Numbered from the stretch's first letter, positions 52,911-61,823 are shown. The stretch: 64,000 bases of DNA from Virgibacillus sp. AGTR (GCF_016919725.2 NZ_JAJERH010000004.1:93890-157889), one strand, 5' to 3'. A program made the numbers and translations. Notes: generated by a model from the letters alone, not told the origin.

Positions 52911-53042
52911 GAAAGAGTACACCTCCTTTCCAGGAGGATTTCGTATGAAAGACAACTTGCCTGTCTCATACTTTTTCATTGTACCATAAAAGCCATATTC
53001 ATTAAAAAACGGGTCTAATAGTAATAGAGGGAGATGATAAGT

Positions 53043-53225
53043 GTGTCAATAGGAAAATTATTAGAAAAGAAAATAAAAACCACCAATGCTTTTAAAGAAA
53101 AACAAGAAAATCACAATATCTACCTCAAACAGTTCAAACGAAATAATAGTATAGAAGCGTATAGAAGAGATCGAGAAAAATTAGAAGAAATTAAGAGATC
53201 TAGAAAAGTTACTGTGATAAATTAA
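53043..53225 (+). CDS. Small basic helical protein, unknown
   Basis: 60 residues from GTG 53043 (GGGAG ~12 nt upstream; ATG 53034 abuts the site). Highly charged (KLLEKKIKTTNAFKEKQE, YRRDREKLEEIKRSRK), probably one long helix. No family. Confidence 0.4.
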   Translation: MSIGKLLEKKIKTTNAFKEKQENHNIYLKQFKRNNSIEAYRRDREKLEEIKRSRKVTVIN

Positions 53226-53280
53226 GATCAAAAAAATCGTTCCCTGTCAGCTCATTATAAGCCCATGTTGTCAGTATATT

Positions 53281-53367
53281 AAAAACAAAAATGGATGGTT
53301 CTTTATAACCATCCATTCGTGATATTGTGGCTGGTCTCATGCCAAAGGCTGCCCTTTCCACCCATAT
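53281..53367 (-). ncRNA. Small structured RNA, hairpin repeat unit 1
   Basis: Minus-strand -10 TATACT (53379-53374), then a unit GTGGAAAGGGCAGCC ... GAGACCAGCCAC (~53363-53327), then terminator AATGGATGGTT / AACCATCCATT with T run (53317-53281). Similar to the two units at 53443-53537. Confidence 0.45.
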
Positions 53368-53400
53368 GTGTATAGTATATGCAATAAATTTTAAAATAAA

Positions 53401-53531
53401 ACAAAAAAGGAAAAGAACATCTTTTCCCATTCATAAAATTGTGGCTGGTTTTACGCGTTTATAAAGCAACCCTTCCACACACATCGTTATTGTTGAGGCT
53501 GGTTTTACGTTCAATGAACAACCCTTCCTAC
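53401..53531 (-). ncRNA. Small structured RNA with two tandem hairpin units
   Basis: Strong promoter: TTGACT (53566-53561), 17-nt spacer, TATAAT (53543-53538). Two units follow, each of the form GTRGGAAGGGTTG-loop-CGTAAAACCAGCC, then terminator GGAAAAG / CTTTTCC with T run near 53405. The -35 overlaps the stop codon of the MazF-like gene. Confidence 0.55.
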
Positions 53532-53562
53532 ACCAGTATTATACAAATATAATCAACTAAAG

Positions 53563-54207
53563 TCAAGATATCTCATGAATATTTATAGATATTATCCCTT
53601 TTGAGAATTGAATCTCAACATTATGGGAAGTATAAAACTGCTGCGATATATCGATTAGGTCATCAAATGAAAGCCAATGTACTGCTTTCCTTTTGCATTC
53701 AATGCAGATATATTCCTTGTCTTTTTGTTGATTGAACATATTTTCTTCTATAGCCTTTCCTTCATATAAATCTTTAAAATCTTTGAAGGTCTTATCATAT
53801 TGGTCAATGTATTTATTGTATTCTTTCTCGGTTTTCCCAGAAGAAAGAGCTATATAATTATTAACCTTAACGTTAACATTTTCTAATTCATGTTTTTTAA
53901 TTTTCAAATTTACATTATTGTCTTTCCATCTATTTTTGATATTCCGCTTATGAACAATCTGCATTTTATCAATTCTGGCAATAGAATTAGTAGATTTAAT
54001 ATGATGCGGAAATCCTTTTCTTTTTGCTTTCTCCATTTTTTCTTTAGTATAAGTTGTAAGCGGTACTACTAAGTATATATCGTCTTCTTTAAGAGTTCTA
54101 ATTACCAAAGTTGGATGGTCACCTGTAAATTCTGCTGGACTACTACCATTCAGGTTTACTCTATAGATACCTCCATTGATTTTGTTCTGCAAATTTATCA
54201 CACCCAT
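53563..54207 (-). CDS. MazF/PemK-like endoribonuclease toxin
   Basis: About 214 residues. GGIYRVNLNGSSPAEF, DHPTLVIRTLKEDDIYLVVPL and STNSIARIDKMQIVHKRNI follow the MazF/PemK plan (GDIYxxDL, RPVLVI, DKxR). A C-terminal extension holds CIECKRKAVHWLSFDD. The start is uncertain: ATG 54207 has no clear ribosome site; ATG 54264 has AAGGGG but adds a hydrophobic leader that contains a TGGTATAAT promoter. No protein antitoxin gene is adjacent; instead small hairpin RNAs lie directly downstream. Confidence 0.6.
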   Translation of the reverse strand: MGVINLQNKINGGIYRVNLNGSSPAEFTGDHPTLVIRTLKEDDIYLVVPLTTYTKEKMEKAKRKGFPHHIKSTNSIARIDKMQIVHKRNIKNRWKDNNVNLKIKKHELENVNVKVNNYIALSSGKTEKEYNKYIDQYDKTFKDFKDLYEGKAIEENMFNQQKDKEYICIECKRKAVHWLSFDDLIDISQQFYTSHNVEIQFSKGIISINIHEIS

Positions 54208-54367
54208 AAAGATTAATAGAATTACTAAATAAATTATACCAAATGAAAAGAGGACCAGACGCATCCAGTCCCCTTAAGTGCAAGCCGAAACGATACACTA
54301 CACTGCAATTGATTATATATTATAATACTACAGTTTCTTCGTAAAATCCACCTGTTCTACTATTGGT

Positions 54368-56284
54368 TCATCGATCAAATCCCATCTGAATATCGCTTGC
54401 GAAAACAATATTGTCAAACCCCCGTCGTAAATAGTAACGGTATCGCTCTTTGTGTTCGAGCAACCTCTTTAGCGCAATTGGAACCTCTTGCTTTAAGGAC
54501 ATCTCGTATTCCTCTATTGTGCCCTTCGTCATCCCGCCAAGGAGCGTATAATCAGCACCTTCAAATTGGTTGAACGCACGATCCGCAAGCATCCGCTCCA
54601 CGCTGTTGTAAATGTATACGACGCGCACTCCGTTATCATTTAACTGGTCAAACTGATCCCGGACGTACCGCTTAATACCAGGGGCCAGTTGTTCTGCGCC
54701 ATGCAATATCACCACGTCCCCTTGCGACAGATTACCAACGGCAAACCCTAGGGCGTTGATAAATTGCGCCATCATGACACCCCGACTCCGCTTGATTAGC
54801 GAGCTGAAATCGTAAATCACACGACTTGAAACGGCCGCTCGGTCGATTTTCGAAGAGGTTGTAGTGTTAAACAAATCCCCGTTCGAATCCATCATATCCC
54901 GAAATGCCGTCTTGAGGAAACCATAAGCATTCATCACTTCAGGGTCCTTATTACGTGCCTGCACCTGAGCGTGATATTCCATGTCGAGGTACGCTTGAAA
55001 CTCCGGAAGGCGTGGAACCTGCTTGTGCGGAATCCCGACTAGTCGTAAAGCATTACGGTTTTCTTTCGCGTTCCTCGCCCACATGCGTTTATCAACGTAG
55101 AAGTCGTTCAAAACCTCCTGAAGCGCCCCTTTAATGCGAGCCCGTTTCTCCTCAGTCATCGGTTGTAACTGTTCGACCATGAGAGTCATCTTCTCCAAGT
55201 GTGCTGGGAAAATACTGAGTTCATATTCCTTATCGCCAAAAAGTTCAAACGGATTGATATCCCCTTTCGTCATGTCCACATTCGATGTGACATCGGATAA
55301 ATCCACTCCGATTCCCGCAACACGCGCACGGTTCAAAACCAAATGCACGACGCGTCGGTTGCGAAGAAGGGCGTTCATACCAAGCTTCGCTCCCCACACG
55401 TCCACACCACGCTGTCCCTTGAAATCCCAATTAGAAAGCGTCTGGGCCTCGGCTTTACCTGCAATCACGACGTGGGATTCATAATCATCGATGTCCATGA
55501 GTACCGCAGAGTTATTCACATCGCCTTCCATCTGCCCTATGTACTCACCCTTCGGGTCCTCGATTCCTCTTGTGACTAAACTGTAATTACCGGCAAATTC
55601 CGCCGAGGTGAACATGAAGTTGCGACCCATCTTGCTTTCGACTTTATTCAAGAGGTTTGCAAGTTCCCGTTTCTGCTCTCCGGTATACGGAGCGGCAAAC
55701 ACTGTATCAAACCGGTCCTTGTATTGACGGTTGATTTTGTTCACCGCGTCATCAAGCCGTTTCAAAGTCGGTGCTTTAACGAGTAGTCGTATCGCCACAC
55801 GAAGGTAACTCGACCCGTTCATCAAATCATTCGCGATATCCACAAGCTGTTGCTGTTTTTTATTTAACTTCTGGCGGGCTGTTAGTGAGCCATTTCGCTC
55901 CGTTTCGCTCGCTTGGTTATTGAAAAGTCCTTCAGCTCGACCTTGGTGCTGGTTAATCCACGACTCACTCATGCGCCCGACGTGTTCAATACGGCGGACG
56001 CTCACATCGTTGCCGATGTTTCTCGGAATGAGATTAATGCCCCAAAAATAACCGAGGTTATCATCCGCCCCATTCTGATGCATAACCGTCAAAATCGTCG
56101 CATACGATTCGTCCACCTGAAAATAATCCGAACGGAACAAAAATTTTGATTTTGGCTTGATCGCCCGAAAAAACGAATTATCACGAATCCTCGCCTGGTC
56201 ATTTTGCTTCACATCAGCTTCTTTTTCCTGGCGCTTATTCTTATTCATCAGGTTGTTCAATCCCCTTGCTGGTGAAACACCCAT
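54368..56284 (-). CDS. virB4: VirB4-like ATPase with degenerate P-loop
   Basis: 638 residues. Resembles the ATPase part of VirB4/TraE/ConE: YESHVVIAGKAEAQTLSNWD where Walker A should be, MTKGDINPFELFGD (compare xxDINPF of VirB4), and a Walker-B-like strand GDVVILHGAEQLAPG. The expected GxxGxGK(S/T) is not there, so ATP binding may be lost or altered. The upstream gene (56303-57211) seems to carry the VirB3/VirB4 N-terminal part. GAAAGGAG precedes ATG 56284. Last gene of the transfer operon 57211-54368. Confidence 0.75.
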   Translation of the reverse strand: MGVSPARGLNNLMNKNKRQEKEADVKQNDQARIRDNSFFRAIKPKSKFLFRSDYFQVDESYATILTVMHQNGADDNLGYFWGINLIPRNIGNDVSVRRIEHVGRMSESWINQHQGRAEGLFNNQASETERNGSLTARQKLNKKQQQLVDIANDLMNGSSYLRVAIRLLVKAPTLKRLDDAVNKINRQYKDRFDTVFAAPYTGEQKRELANLLNKVESKMGRNFMFTSAEFAGNYSLVTRGIEDPKGEYIGQMEGDVNNSAVLMDIDDYESHVVIAGKAEAQTLSNWDFKGQRGVDVWGAKLGMNALLRNRRVVHLVLNRARVAGIGVDLSDVTSNVDMTKGDINPFELFGDKEYELSIFPAHLEKMTLMVEQLQPMTEEKRARIKGALQEVLNDFYVDKRMWARNAKENRNALRLVGIPHKQVPRLPEFQAYLDMEYHAQVQARNKDPEVMNAYGFLKTAFRDMMDSNGDLFNTTTSSKIDRAAVSSRVIYDFSSLIKRSRGVMMAQFINALGFAVGNLSQGDVVILHGAEQLAPGIKRYVRDQFDQLNDNGVRVVYIYNSVERMLADRAFNQFEGADYTLLGGMTKGTIEEYEMSLKQEVPIALKRLLEHKERYRYYLRRGFDNIVFASDIQMGFDR

Positions 56285-56302
56285 ATCCTTACTCCTTTCC
56301 CG

Positions 56303-57211
56303 TTACCTACTCGTAATGCGCTTTTCGAATATATTGTGTGGTCCCAAAAACGATTTAAAATATCGTTCCATTTCTTTGTGATTTAAAGTCTTCGCCAAGC
56401 GAAACATTAGACCATCCCCTTCCACATCACCAATCAAGAGATTTTCAAATTCGACAAGAGTCGATTCTGACGGTGCCCTCACCACAAGATACTGGTGTAA
56501 GGATGTCAATCCCTGATTATTGTTGATGGCATATTTCAATATGTCGTGTTGCTCTTTGAGCAAGGTGTTTAAACCCTTCGACTTAACGTTCAAATCCTGT
56601 TTCGTCTGCTTCACCGCTTGTAGTTGATCTTCGACGGAATGCCCTTCATAGACGGCATCGTAAATGACTTCCACACCCACAGGTAGTTTGCGATAGAATG
56701 CATCGACCTTATCGAGGATAGTCTGTTTATCCTGTTCAAACATAAGTTCAGACGCTGATCCTACGATGTGGTAGCAGTGTCCGATTTGTCCGTCCAAAAA
56801 GTGAATACGCCCATCTTCGGGGTCAACTGTGTCTACATTTAGCAAGTATTTAAACGGATGAACGGAATCGGACATTCGAACTGGAACATATCGTCCTGTC
56901 TTTGGTAGGTAGTTAATCATGGAAAACATGAGTTCAAGACCTGTACGATTTGTCTTATCAGCCTTAGCAAGCAGGACTGAAAGAACAGTCCATGTTATCG
57001 TAAACCCGATGACGACAGGAATACCACCCTTACCGATAAACGTCTGGAAAACCAGATAAAACCAGCAGAACGCGGCAAGAAGCGTAAACAGGATAGTCTT
57101 CGCCAACACTGGTCGATTCAGCCCTACGCCGTTCTTCGACTTGACATTAAATTCCATATCAAAATAAGAAACATCGAGTGTCGTCGGTATTTTAAATCTT
57201 TGCTTCGCCAT
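56303..57211 (-). CDS. VirB3/VirB4-N-terminal-like membrane protein
   Basis: 302 residues. Two membrane helices near the N-terminus (ILFTLLAAFCWFYLVF, VVIGFTITWTVLSVLLA), then a soluble domain (HFLDGQIGHCYHIVGSASE, VEVIYDAVYEGHSVEDQLQA, HQYLVVRAPSESTLVEFENL) like the VirB4 N-terminal domain. In many Gram-positive systems a VirB3-type piece and VirB4 are adjacent; here the split falls before the ATPase domain, 18 nt upstream of the next gene. Confidence 0.6.
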   Translation of the reverse strand: MAKQRFKIPTTLDVSYFDMEFNVKSKNGVGLNRPVLAKTILFTLLAAFCWFYLVFQTFIGKGGIPVVIGFTITWTVLSVLLAKADKTNRTGLELMFSMINYLPKTGRYVPVRMSDSVHPFKYLLNVDTVDPEDGRIHFLDGQIGHCYHIVGSASELMFEQDKQTILDKVDAFYRKLPVGVEVIYDAVYEGHSVEDQLQAVKQTKQDLNVKSKGLNTLLKEQHDILKYAINNNQGLTSLHQYLVVRAPSESTLVEFENLLIGDVEGDGLMFRLAKTLNHKEMERYFKSFLGPHNIFEKRITSR

Positions 57212-57282
57212 AACGGGTTCCCCTTTCTCACACTAAATAAATTAAAAGGTTTTTAAATACATAAATACCATATTATGGTAAT

Positions 57283-57320
57283 AGTATATCATAGATAAAA
57301 CACTGAGTATACAGTGTTTT
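57283..57320 (-). promoter_or_regulatory. Promoter with palindromic operator
   Basis: Minus strand AAAACACTGTATAC / TCAGTGTTTT (57297-57320), near-perfect, overlapping the -35 position of an extended -10 TGATATACT (57288-57283). Confidence 0.7.
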
Positions 57321-57396
57321 AATTAACAATTTGCATCAATATGAAGGCGTTGCGTTTGAGAAATGCGGGACAAGATGCCATCGATTTTTCAACACG

Positions 57397-57567
57397 TCAA
57401 TCCTCGCGTCGCAACAGCGTCTGTTCTTCTTCCGTGAAAACATGACCGTTCCACACGCGTTTGAAGCGTACTGATTCTCCATTTTTGCCATCGAATGACA
57501 GTAATAGGTCTACGACTGTCCTTATGAACCGTTTGCCATCGATAGAAAGCGCCGAGATGTCTAGTTG
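57397..57567 (-). pseudogene. Partial copy of a topoisomerase C-terminal repeat
   Basis: Reads GESVRFKRVWNGHVFTEEEQ at its end, matching the repeat GEKIRFNKVWGDHAFTSEEI in the topoisomerase III just upstream, then stops. Nothing before it looks like a start. A leftover of a duplicated or once longer topB 3' end. Confidence 0.45.
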
Positions 57568-57570
57568 GTA

Positions 57571-57596
57571 GACACCTACTCGAAAGAGTAGGTGTC
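57571..57596. repeat. Perfect GAAA-tetraloop hairpin
   Basis: GACACCTACTC-GAAA-GAGTAGGTGTC, 11-bp stem between topB and the partial repeat. The T run (TCTTTTT) lies only on the plus side, so on the topB transcript it is more a 3' stability hairpin than a terminator. Confidence 0.55.
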
Positions 57597-57631
57597 TCTT
57601 TTTGCGCGACCTGGAAAAATAGGTAGGCCGA

Positions 57632-60133
57632 TTAACCGAAATCGGCTTCAAGCCCCCAGAACTTCTTACCTTTAAATTCTTTTAACTCAAGAGATACATT
57701 ACAAGTGAAGTTTTTACCTTTCTTACTTTTCGCTGTGATCATCACCTTCCCGCCGGCACGCAGATCCTGTATCTCTTGTTTGGTGAGTTTATAACCCGAG
57801 AATTCCGGTTTGAACGGTGCATTTTCACGCGTGTATTCGTTTGGGTCCTTACGTGGTTCGAAATGTGGCTCAATTCCCCAGCTCTTGTTACCCTTATATT
57901 CCCTCATCTCGAACGTGACACCCACTTCAAACGGTTTCTTCGTCTTCTTGCTTGTGGCTTTGATTTTTATCTTTTCTCCAGCACGTAACTTTTTCTCATC
58001 TTCTTTTGTGAATGTGTATCCGGACCACATTTTCGGGAATGGTGCATTCTCACGGGTATAACTCTCCGCTTTTTTGCGCTGGAAACCCCAAAACGGTTTG
58101 CCGTTATACACGCCTTGTCCAAGCGAACCCTCGACATGGTGCGTTTTTCCGGTTTTTTGGCTTTTCACCTGAATCATAATCGTCTCGCCATTTAATAGTT
58201 TTTCGATTTCTTCGGATGTGAACGCATGGTCTCCCCACACTTTATTAAAACGGATTTTCTCCCCTGTCGGTTTATAGACACCTTCTGTCTTCGGTTTCGG
58301 CTGTGCCTTCTGCATCGATGCGTCCGGTGCGCCGACTTTCTGTTTCAACCTCTCGGCATTACGATAAAACACCTCTTTATCATGCTTGATGACCTTCGTT
58401 GCAGTATCAAGCACCGCATGAGGTTTCACTTTGAAATCACCAACATCTTTCATCGCCTTGAACAGTTTCTCTGTAACACCCGGATCGCCAATATGTGAAC
58501 CTTCGAGTAAGGCTGCCGCAATCTCCCCAGTTTTTGTCAGGTCGAGTTTCCCTTTTTTATCCGTCAAGAGAGCTGTTTTTCCATTAGTAACTTCACTTAG
58601 TGTACTAACACGCGTCGCACCGGTTCCCACTTCGTATTTGCTCAACTGTTTTTCCAACCACTTGTGAGACGGGTGCGGTGGTTTTTTGTTCACCCCTTCC
58701 GCTACAATCGGTGAACCATTCTGTCCCAGCCCGGAGCTTGTATCATCGTCTTTGTCCTCATCGGCCGTCTCTTTATCCGCATCGAAAATTGCTTTAAATC
58801 CCTGGTCGATTGGCACGCTCACAGTCGTCGTAAATGCTGGATGTTTCGCTATGTGCCCTTTAATACTGTCATAGACGTAATTTTCCCCAAACATGGCTAA
58901 GAAGTTTTTTGCAAGTGTCTCATAGATGGCTTTTGCGCTCGTCCCGTATTTTGAAAGATCATCCAACGATTTCGGGATAACTGTTCCCGGCCGGTTTGCC
59001 CCGTGCGCCCCGCCTTCTTTGACGTGCGTTTTTCTCGGTTTTCGGTGAGTGAGTAATGACGTATCCGCCCCAACAACACTTGCAATCTTATCGACAAGCG
59101 GAAGCATTTCGTTGAATTGTTCCGTCGAGATAAACTTATCCTCGGTACGCGGATAACTCACGATTTTTGCTTCATACAATTTCTGATAGGTCGCAAGCAC
59201 CTCTTTAGATTTATAGCCCTTGGCACCTAAGATAGAAGCGAGTCCCCCGAGGTCAAGTAATTTACCTGGCGCTGTCTCTTTTTTTGTTTTCGAGTCCTGC
59301 ACAACGACAGACGGACCGTAATTCATTTTATCTTTCTCTGCATCTGCTTTGGTTTCAAAACGCCAACTATCCTTATCTTCATCAAATTTCCGAGCGAAGA
59401 CGTTGCCATTTTCGTCTTTGTATTTCACTTCAAAATACGGCTTTTTCTTGTAGGCTTTGACCAATGCCAACTGATCGGCAACGAGCTTCGTCATAACAGA
59501 TTTCAGACGACCCTGTCGGACGACCGCGTTGTACCCCTTTGAGCGGGCAGCATGTGTGGCTAAACGTGTCAACTGCATCGAAACGAAATCCCATCGACTC
59601 CTAACGTCAGCCTTCACGTACTCCCCGTCTTTGTCGTAAGCCGGCAAATCTTGAATATTTTTAAAACCTTTCTGGAGTTCTTTTTCGCTTTCGTCAATAA
59701 AGTACATACGTTTAACGGGACCGCTCCAGCCAATCGCCTGAATAACCTCCCACCCGATGAGTTGTCCCTCTCCCGATGGGTCCTTATCCGTCGCGATGAC
59801 GATGGCGCTCACGTTCTTCGCTGCCTTCTTCACATCCTGAATGGCACCGGCTTTCGAGGTCACTTTCCCTGTCTTCATGTTTTTCGACTTTTGCGCCTGC
59901 TTCTTCCAATTAAGCTGAGAGACATCCCACGGCATCGTTCCCGGCTCCCATGATTGGAAGTCCTTTTTCTCACTCTCTCCAACCATTTCATGAGGTTCTA
60001 CGAACTCTAACATGTGGCCAAACAAAGTCTGTACTTTATAGGCTTGTCCATTATACATGCCGGTCATTCCGCCTAGCGCTTTCGCAAAATTCTTCGCGGC
60101 ACTTGGTTTCTCTGCTAATAGTAAGTACGTCAT
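57632..60133 (-). CDS. topB: DNA topoisomerase III with C-terminal repeats
   Basis: 833 residues. Type IA core: toprim domain (LLLAEKPSAAKNFAKAL; ATDKDPSGEG near residue 112) and the catalytic tyrosine in VSYPRTEDKFI (~327). It relaxes and decatenates single-strand-containing DNA. The C-terminal ~220 residues hold three tandem ~65-residue repeats beginning RFNKVWGDHAFTSEEI, FPKMWSGYTFTKEDEK and FKPEFSGYKLTKQEIQ, unlike the zinc fingers of other IA enzymes. Conjugative elements often carry such a topoisomerase. Gene order 61823-57632 suggests one operon. Confidence 0.93.
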   Translation of the reverse strand: MTYLLLAEKPSAAKNFAKALGGMTGMYNGQAYKVQTLFGHMLEFVEPHEMVGESEKKDFQSWEPGTMPWDVSQLNWKKQAQKSKNMKTGKVTSKAGAIQDVKKAAKNVSAIVIATDKDPSGEGQLIGWEVIQAIGWSGPVKRMYFIDESEKELQKGFKNIQDLPAYDKDGEYVKADVRSRWDFVSMQLTRLATHAARSKGYNAVVRQGRLKSVMTKLVADQLALVKAYKKKPYFEVKYKDENGNVFARKFDEDKDSWRFETKADAEKDKMNYGPSVVVQDSKTKKETAPGKLLDLGGLASILGAKGYKSKEVLATYQKLYEAKIVSYPRTEDKFISTEQFNEMLPLVDKIASVVGADTSLLTHRKPRKTHVKEGGAHGANRPGTVIPKSLDDLSKYGTSAKAIYETLAKNFLAMFGENYVYDSIKGHIAKHPAFTTTVSVPIDQGFKAIFDADKETADEDKDDDTSSGLGQNGSPIVAEGVNKKPPHPSHKWLEKQLSKYEVGTGATRVSTLSEVTNGKTALLTDKKGKLDLTKTGEIAAALLEGSHIGDPGVTEKLFKAMKDVGDFKVKPHAVLDTATKVIKHDKEVFYRNAERLKQKVGAPDASMQKAQPKPKTEGVYKPTGEKIRFNKVWGDHAFTSEEIEKLLNGETIMIQVKSQKTGKTHHVEGSLGQGVYNGKPFWGFQRKKAESYTRENAPFPKMWSGYTFTKEDEKKLRAGEKIKIKATSKKTKKPFEVGVTFEMREYKGNKSWGIEPHFEPRKDPNEYTRENAPFKPEFSGYKLTKQEIQDLRAGGKVMITAKSKKGKNFTCNVSLELKEFKGKKFWGLEADFG

Positions 60134-60163
60134 AAGTATCTAACCTCTCCTCTATTATTCTAG

Positions 60164-60289
60164 TTATTGTAACTTGCATGCTTTCCCGCACTTCTTACAA
60201 TAAGGTTTATATCCCGCCATCTTAGGCGACCGTGAAACAGGAGCATGACAGCATAAAGAACGCTGGGTAGTCTTATCATCATGACGCAT
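60164..60289 (-). CDS. Small zinc-knuckle protein
   Basis: 41 residues: RSLCCHAPVSRSPKMAGYKP then YCKKCGKACKLQ. The Cys/His spacing suggests one zinc site. AAAGGGGTAAGAGGT precedes ATG 60289. It sits between two operon genes, 5 nt after one and 30 nt before topB. Confidence 0.5.
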   Translation of the reverse strand: MRHDDKTTQRSLCCHAPVSRSPKMAGYKPYCKKCGKACKLQ

Positions 60290-60294
60290 ACCTC

Positions 60295-61359
60295 TTACCC
60301 CTTTCGCTGCTGCATTTGTCTCATGCGCTCCTGTCTCGCGAGCGTCTTTTGGCGTTTTTTCTCTGCGTGAATATAGTCAGTAATGATCACGTCTGTTTCA
60401 GCGAGCGCTCCCCGGTTTTCTTCGAGGACCCGAACAAACTCCCTGACATCTCTCGGTAATCCACCATTCAAGAGACCCATACGGTCAAGCAGGATTACGG
60501 TCTGCATGATGGCATTACGCTCGGCATGCGCTCGAAACATCTGTTCCTGCTCGTTTAATTTATCGAGAACCCGACCCATGTTCATATTGAGCATACCAAT
60601 CCGTTCAGCAGTCTGATAGTCCCGTTCAGACTCGGACGATTTCCCCGAAGCGTACTCCTCGGACGTGTAAGCGACGAATAGAAGTACGTAGATGTCCAGT
60701 TCATCATTTGCTGGTCCCAAATGCGTCTCGGGGTCAAATCCCTTATCAAATACAGGGTGATGTAAGGCAACCCATTGCTTGGCAAACTGAACGTGCGTCC
60801 CCTCGACATCTCGGAGCGAATCATACAAAAGGTATCGGAACAGGGATGATTTAGTCGTAAATACCCGATTGTTCTCCGTGATTTTATACTCACCCCACGG
60901 AAACGAAACAACGGCCCCGATATGCTTTTCTTTCAAACGCTTCTGTACAGCCCATAACAACGGTTCTGGAATCCCTGCTACCTGAGTTTTTTTGATATTC
61001 TTACTCAACCCCACTGGACGCTCCCCTCCGACATGCTCGAAAATACCGGGCATCGTCTTGAATCGCTTCCAGTCAATCGATGATACCGTTCCGCTTTCCG
61101 CCACGGCTGTTGTGACGGGAGAAGATGCATCTTCTTCGCCATGATAATGTGAAAGCAACGATTCCTCTTGCTCCGATACGCTACCAGATGGCTTCGGTTT
61201 ATTGGAAGATGATCCGCCGCTGTGTTTCGAGTTTTCGGAATATGCTTTCTGCGCGGGTTTTGACGGCTCCGCCTCTTTTGATTTGTCTGTTTTTTCTTTG
61301 TAACCGCGAATGCCGGCCAATTCTGCCTCGATGTCTAAATCAAATTCGAAATCTGACAT
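60295..61359 (-). CDS. Transfer-region protein, unknown
   Basis: 354 residues from ATG 61359 (GAGAGGTG upstream). Polar, low-complexity N-terminus (~1-95), a folded middle (PLLWAVQKRLKEKHIGAVVS, LFRYLLYDSLRDVEGTHVQF) and a helical, basic C-terminus (IHAEKKRQKTLARQERMRQM). No family recognised. Between the ribbon-helix-helix gene and topB, so a DNA-processing helper is plausible. Confidence 0.55.
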   Translation of the reverse strand: MSDFEFDLDIEAELAGIRGYKEKTDKSKEAEPSKPAQKAYSENSKHSGGSSSNKPKPSGSVSEQEESLLSHYHGEEDASSPVTTAVAESGTVSSIDWKRFKTMPGIFEHVGGERPVGLSKNIKKTQVAGIPEPLLWAVQKRLKEKHIGAVVSFPWGEYKITENNRVFTTKSSLFRYLLYDSLRDVEGTHVQFAKQWVALHHPVFDKGFDPETHLGPANDELDIYVLLFVAYTSEEYASGKSSESERDYQTAERIGMLNMNMGRVLDKLNEQEQMFRAHAERNAIMQTVILLDRMGLLNGGLPRDVREFVRVLEENRGALAETDVIITDYIHAEKKRQKTLARQERMRQMQQRKG

Positions 61360-61400
61360 ATATTTTTTCACCTCTCTTTCGCTCTATCAACTAATGCGAG

Positions 61401-61823
61401 CTACGACAGCTCACCATCTTCCTTTTCTACTAAATAGTTGTCACCACGAATGATACCGAGCATCGCGTCAAATCCATTCACTACGGATTTTTCCAGGTGT
61501 TCGTTGCTCACAACTAGGTTCTGAATGGCATCGACCATTTGATTCAGACGCTGAATTTCGGCTGTCGGCAATTCATAATCCTGATTCCGCCATTTGACGT
61601 AGTGGTACATTGCCGTAATTAAAAACTCCGTCTGCTCCATCCCAAAACGATCCGACCAATAAACGAGAAAATTGTGATCCTCTGGATACATGCGCATATT
61701 GTGACGTCCAGTCTTTTTAGACCGAAGTGTCGCCTGCTTTTTTTGCTTAGACACACTGTCCGAAGGCTTCTTCTGGGTCGGTAATGACACAACCTCTTTT
61801 GTTGCACTGGTATTTCCAGCCAT
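61401..61823 (-). CDS. Ribbon-helix-helix protein, candidate regulator or relaxosome factor
   Basis: 140 residues. After a basic N-terminus comes RHNMRMYPEDHNFLVYWSDR and FGMEQTEFLITAMYHYVK, the beta-helix-helix pattern of Arc/MobC-type DNA-binding proteins, followed by a coiled coil (IQRLNQMVDAIQNLVV). First gene of its operon and directly behind an operator copy (61885-61908), as expected for an autoregulated repressor. AGAGGTG precedes the ATG. Alternative: MobC-like oriT accessory protein. Confidence 0.65.
   Translation of the reverse strand: MAGNTSATKEVVSLPTQKKPSDSVSKQKKQATLRSKKTGRHNMRMYPEDHNFLVYWSDRFGMEQTEFLITAMYHYVKWRNQDYELPTAEIQRLNQMVDAIQNLVVSNEHLEKSVVNGFDAMLGIIRGDNYLVEKEDGELS

Noticed and set aside
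53281..53540. CRISPR array
   Set aside because: Three imperfect hairpin units at uneven spacing, separated by terminators and promoters, without constant spacers or cas genes. No CRISPR array was seen in the window.
53563..54264. Membrane-anchored toxin starting at ATG 54264
   Set aside because: The hydrophobic leader coincides with a TGGTATAAT promoter, and MazF-type proteins begin just before the GGIYRV strand; a later start is more likely, though not proven.
57397..57651. Intact 84-residue gene after topB
   Set aside because: Its start overlaps the topB end and it reads through a perfect hairpin; only the last part resembles a topoisomerase repeat, so it is treated as a remnant.
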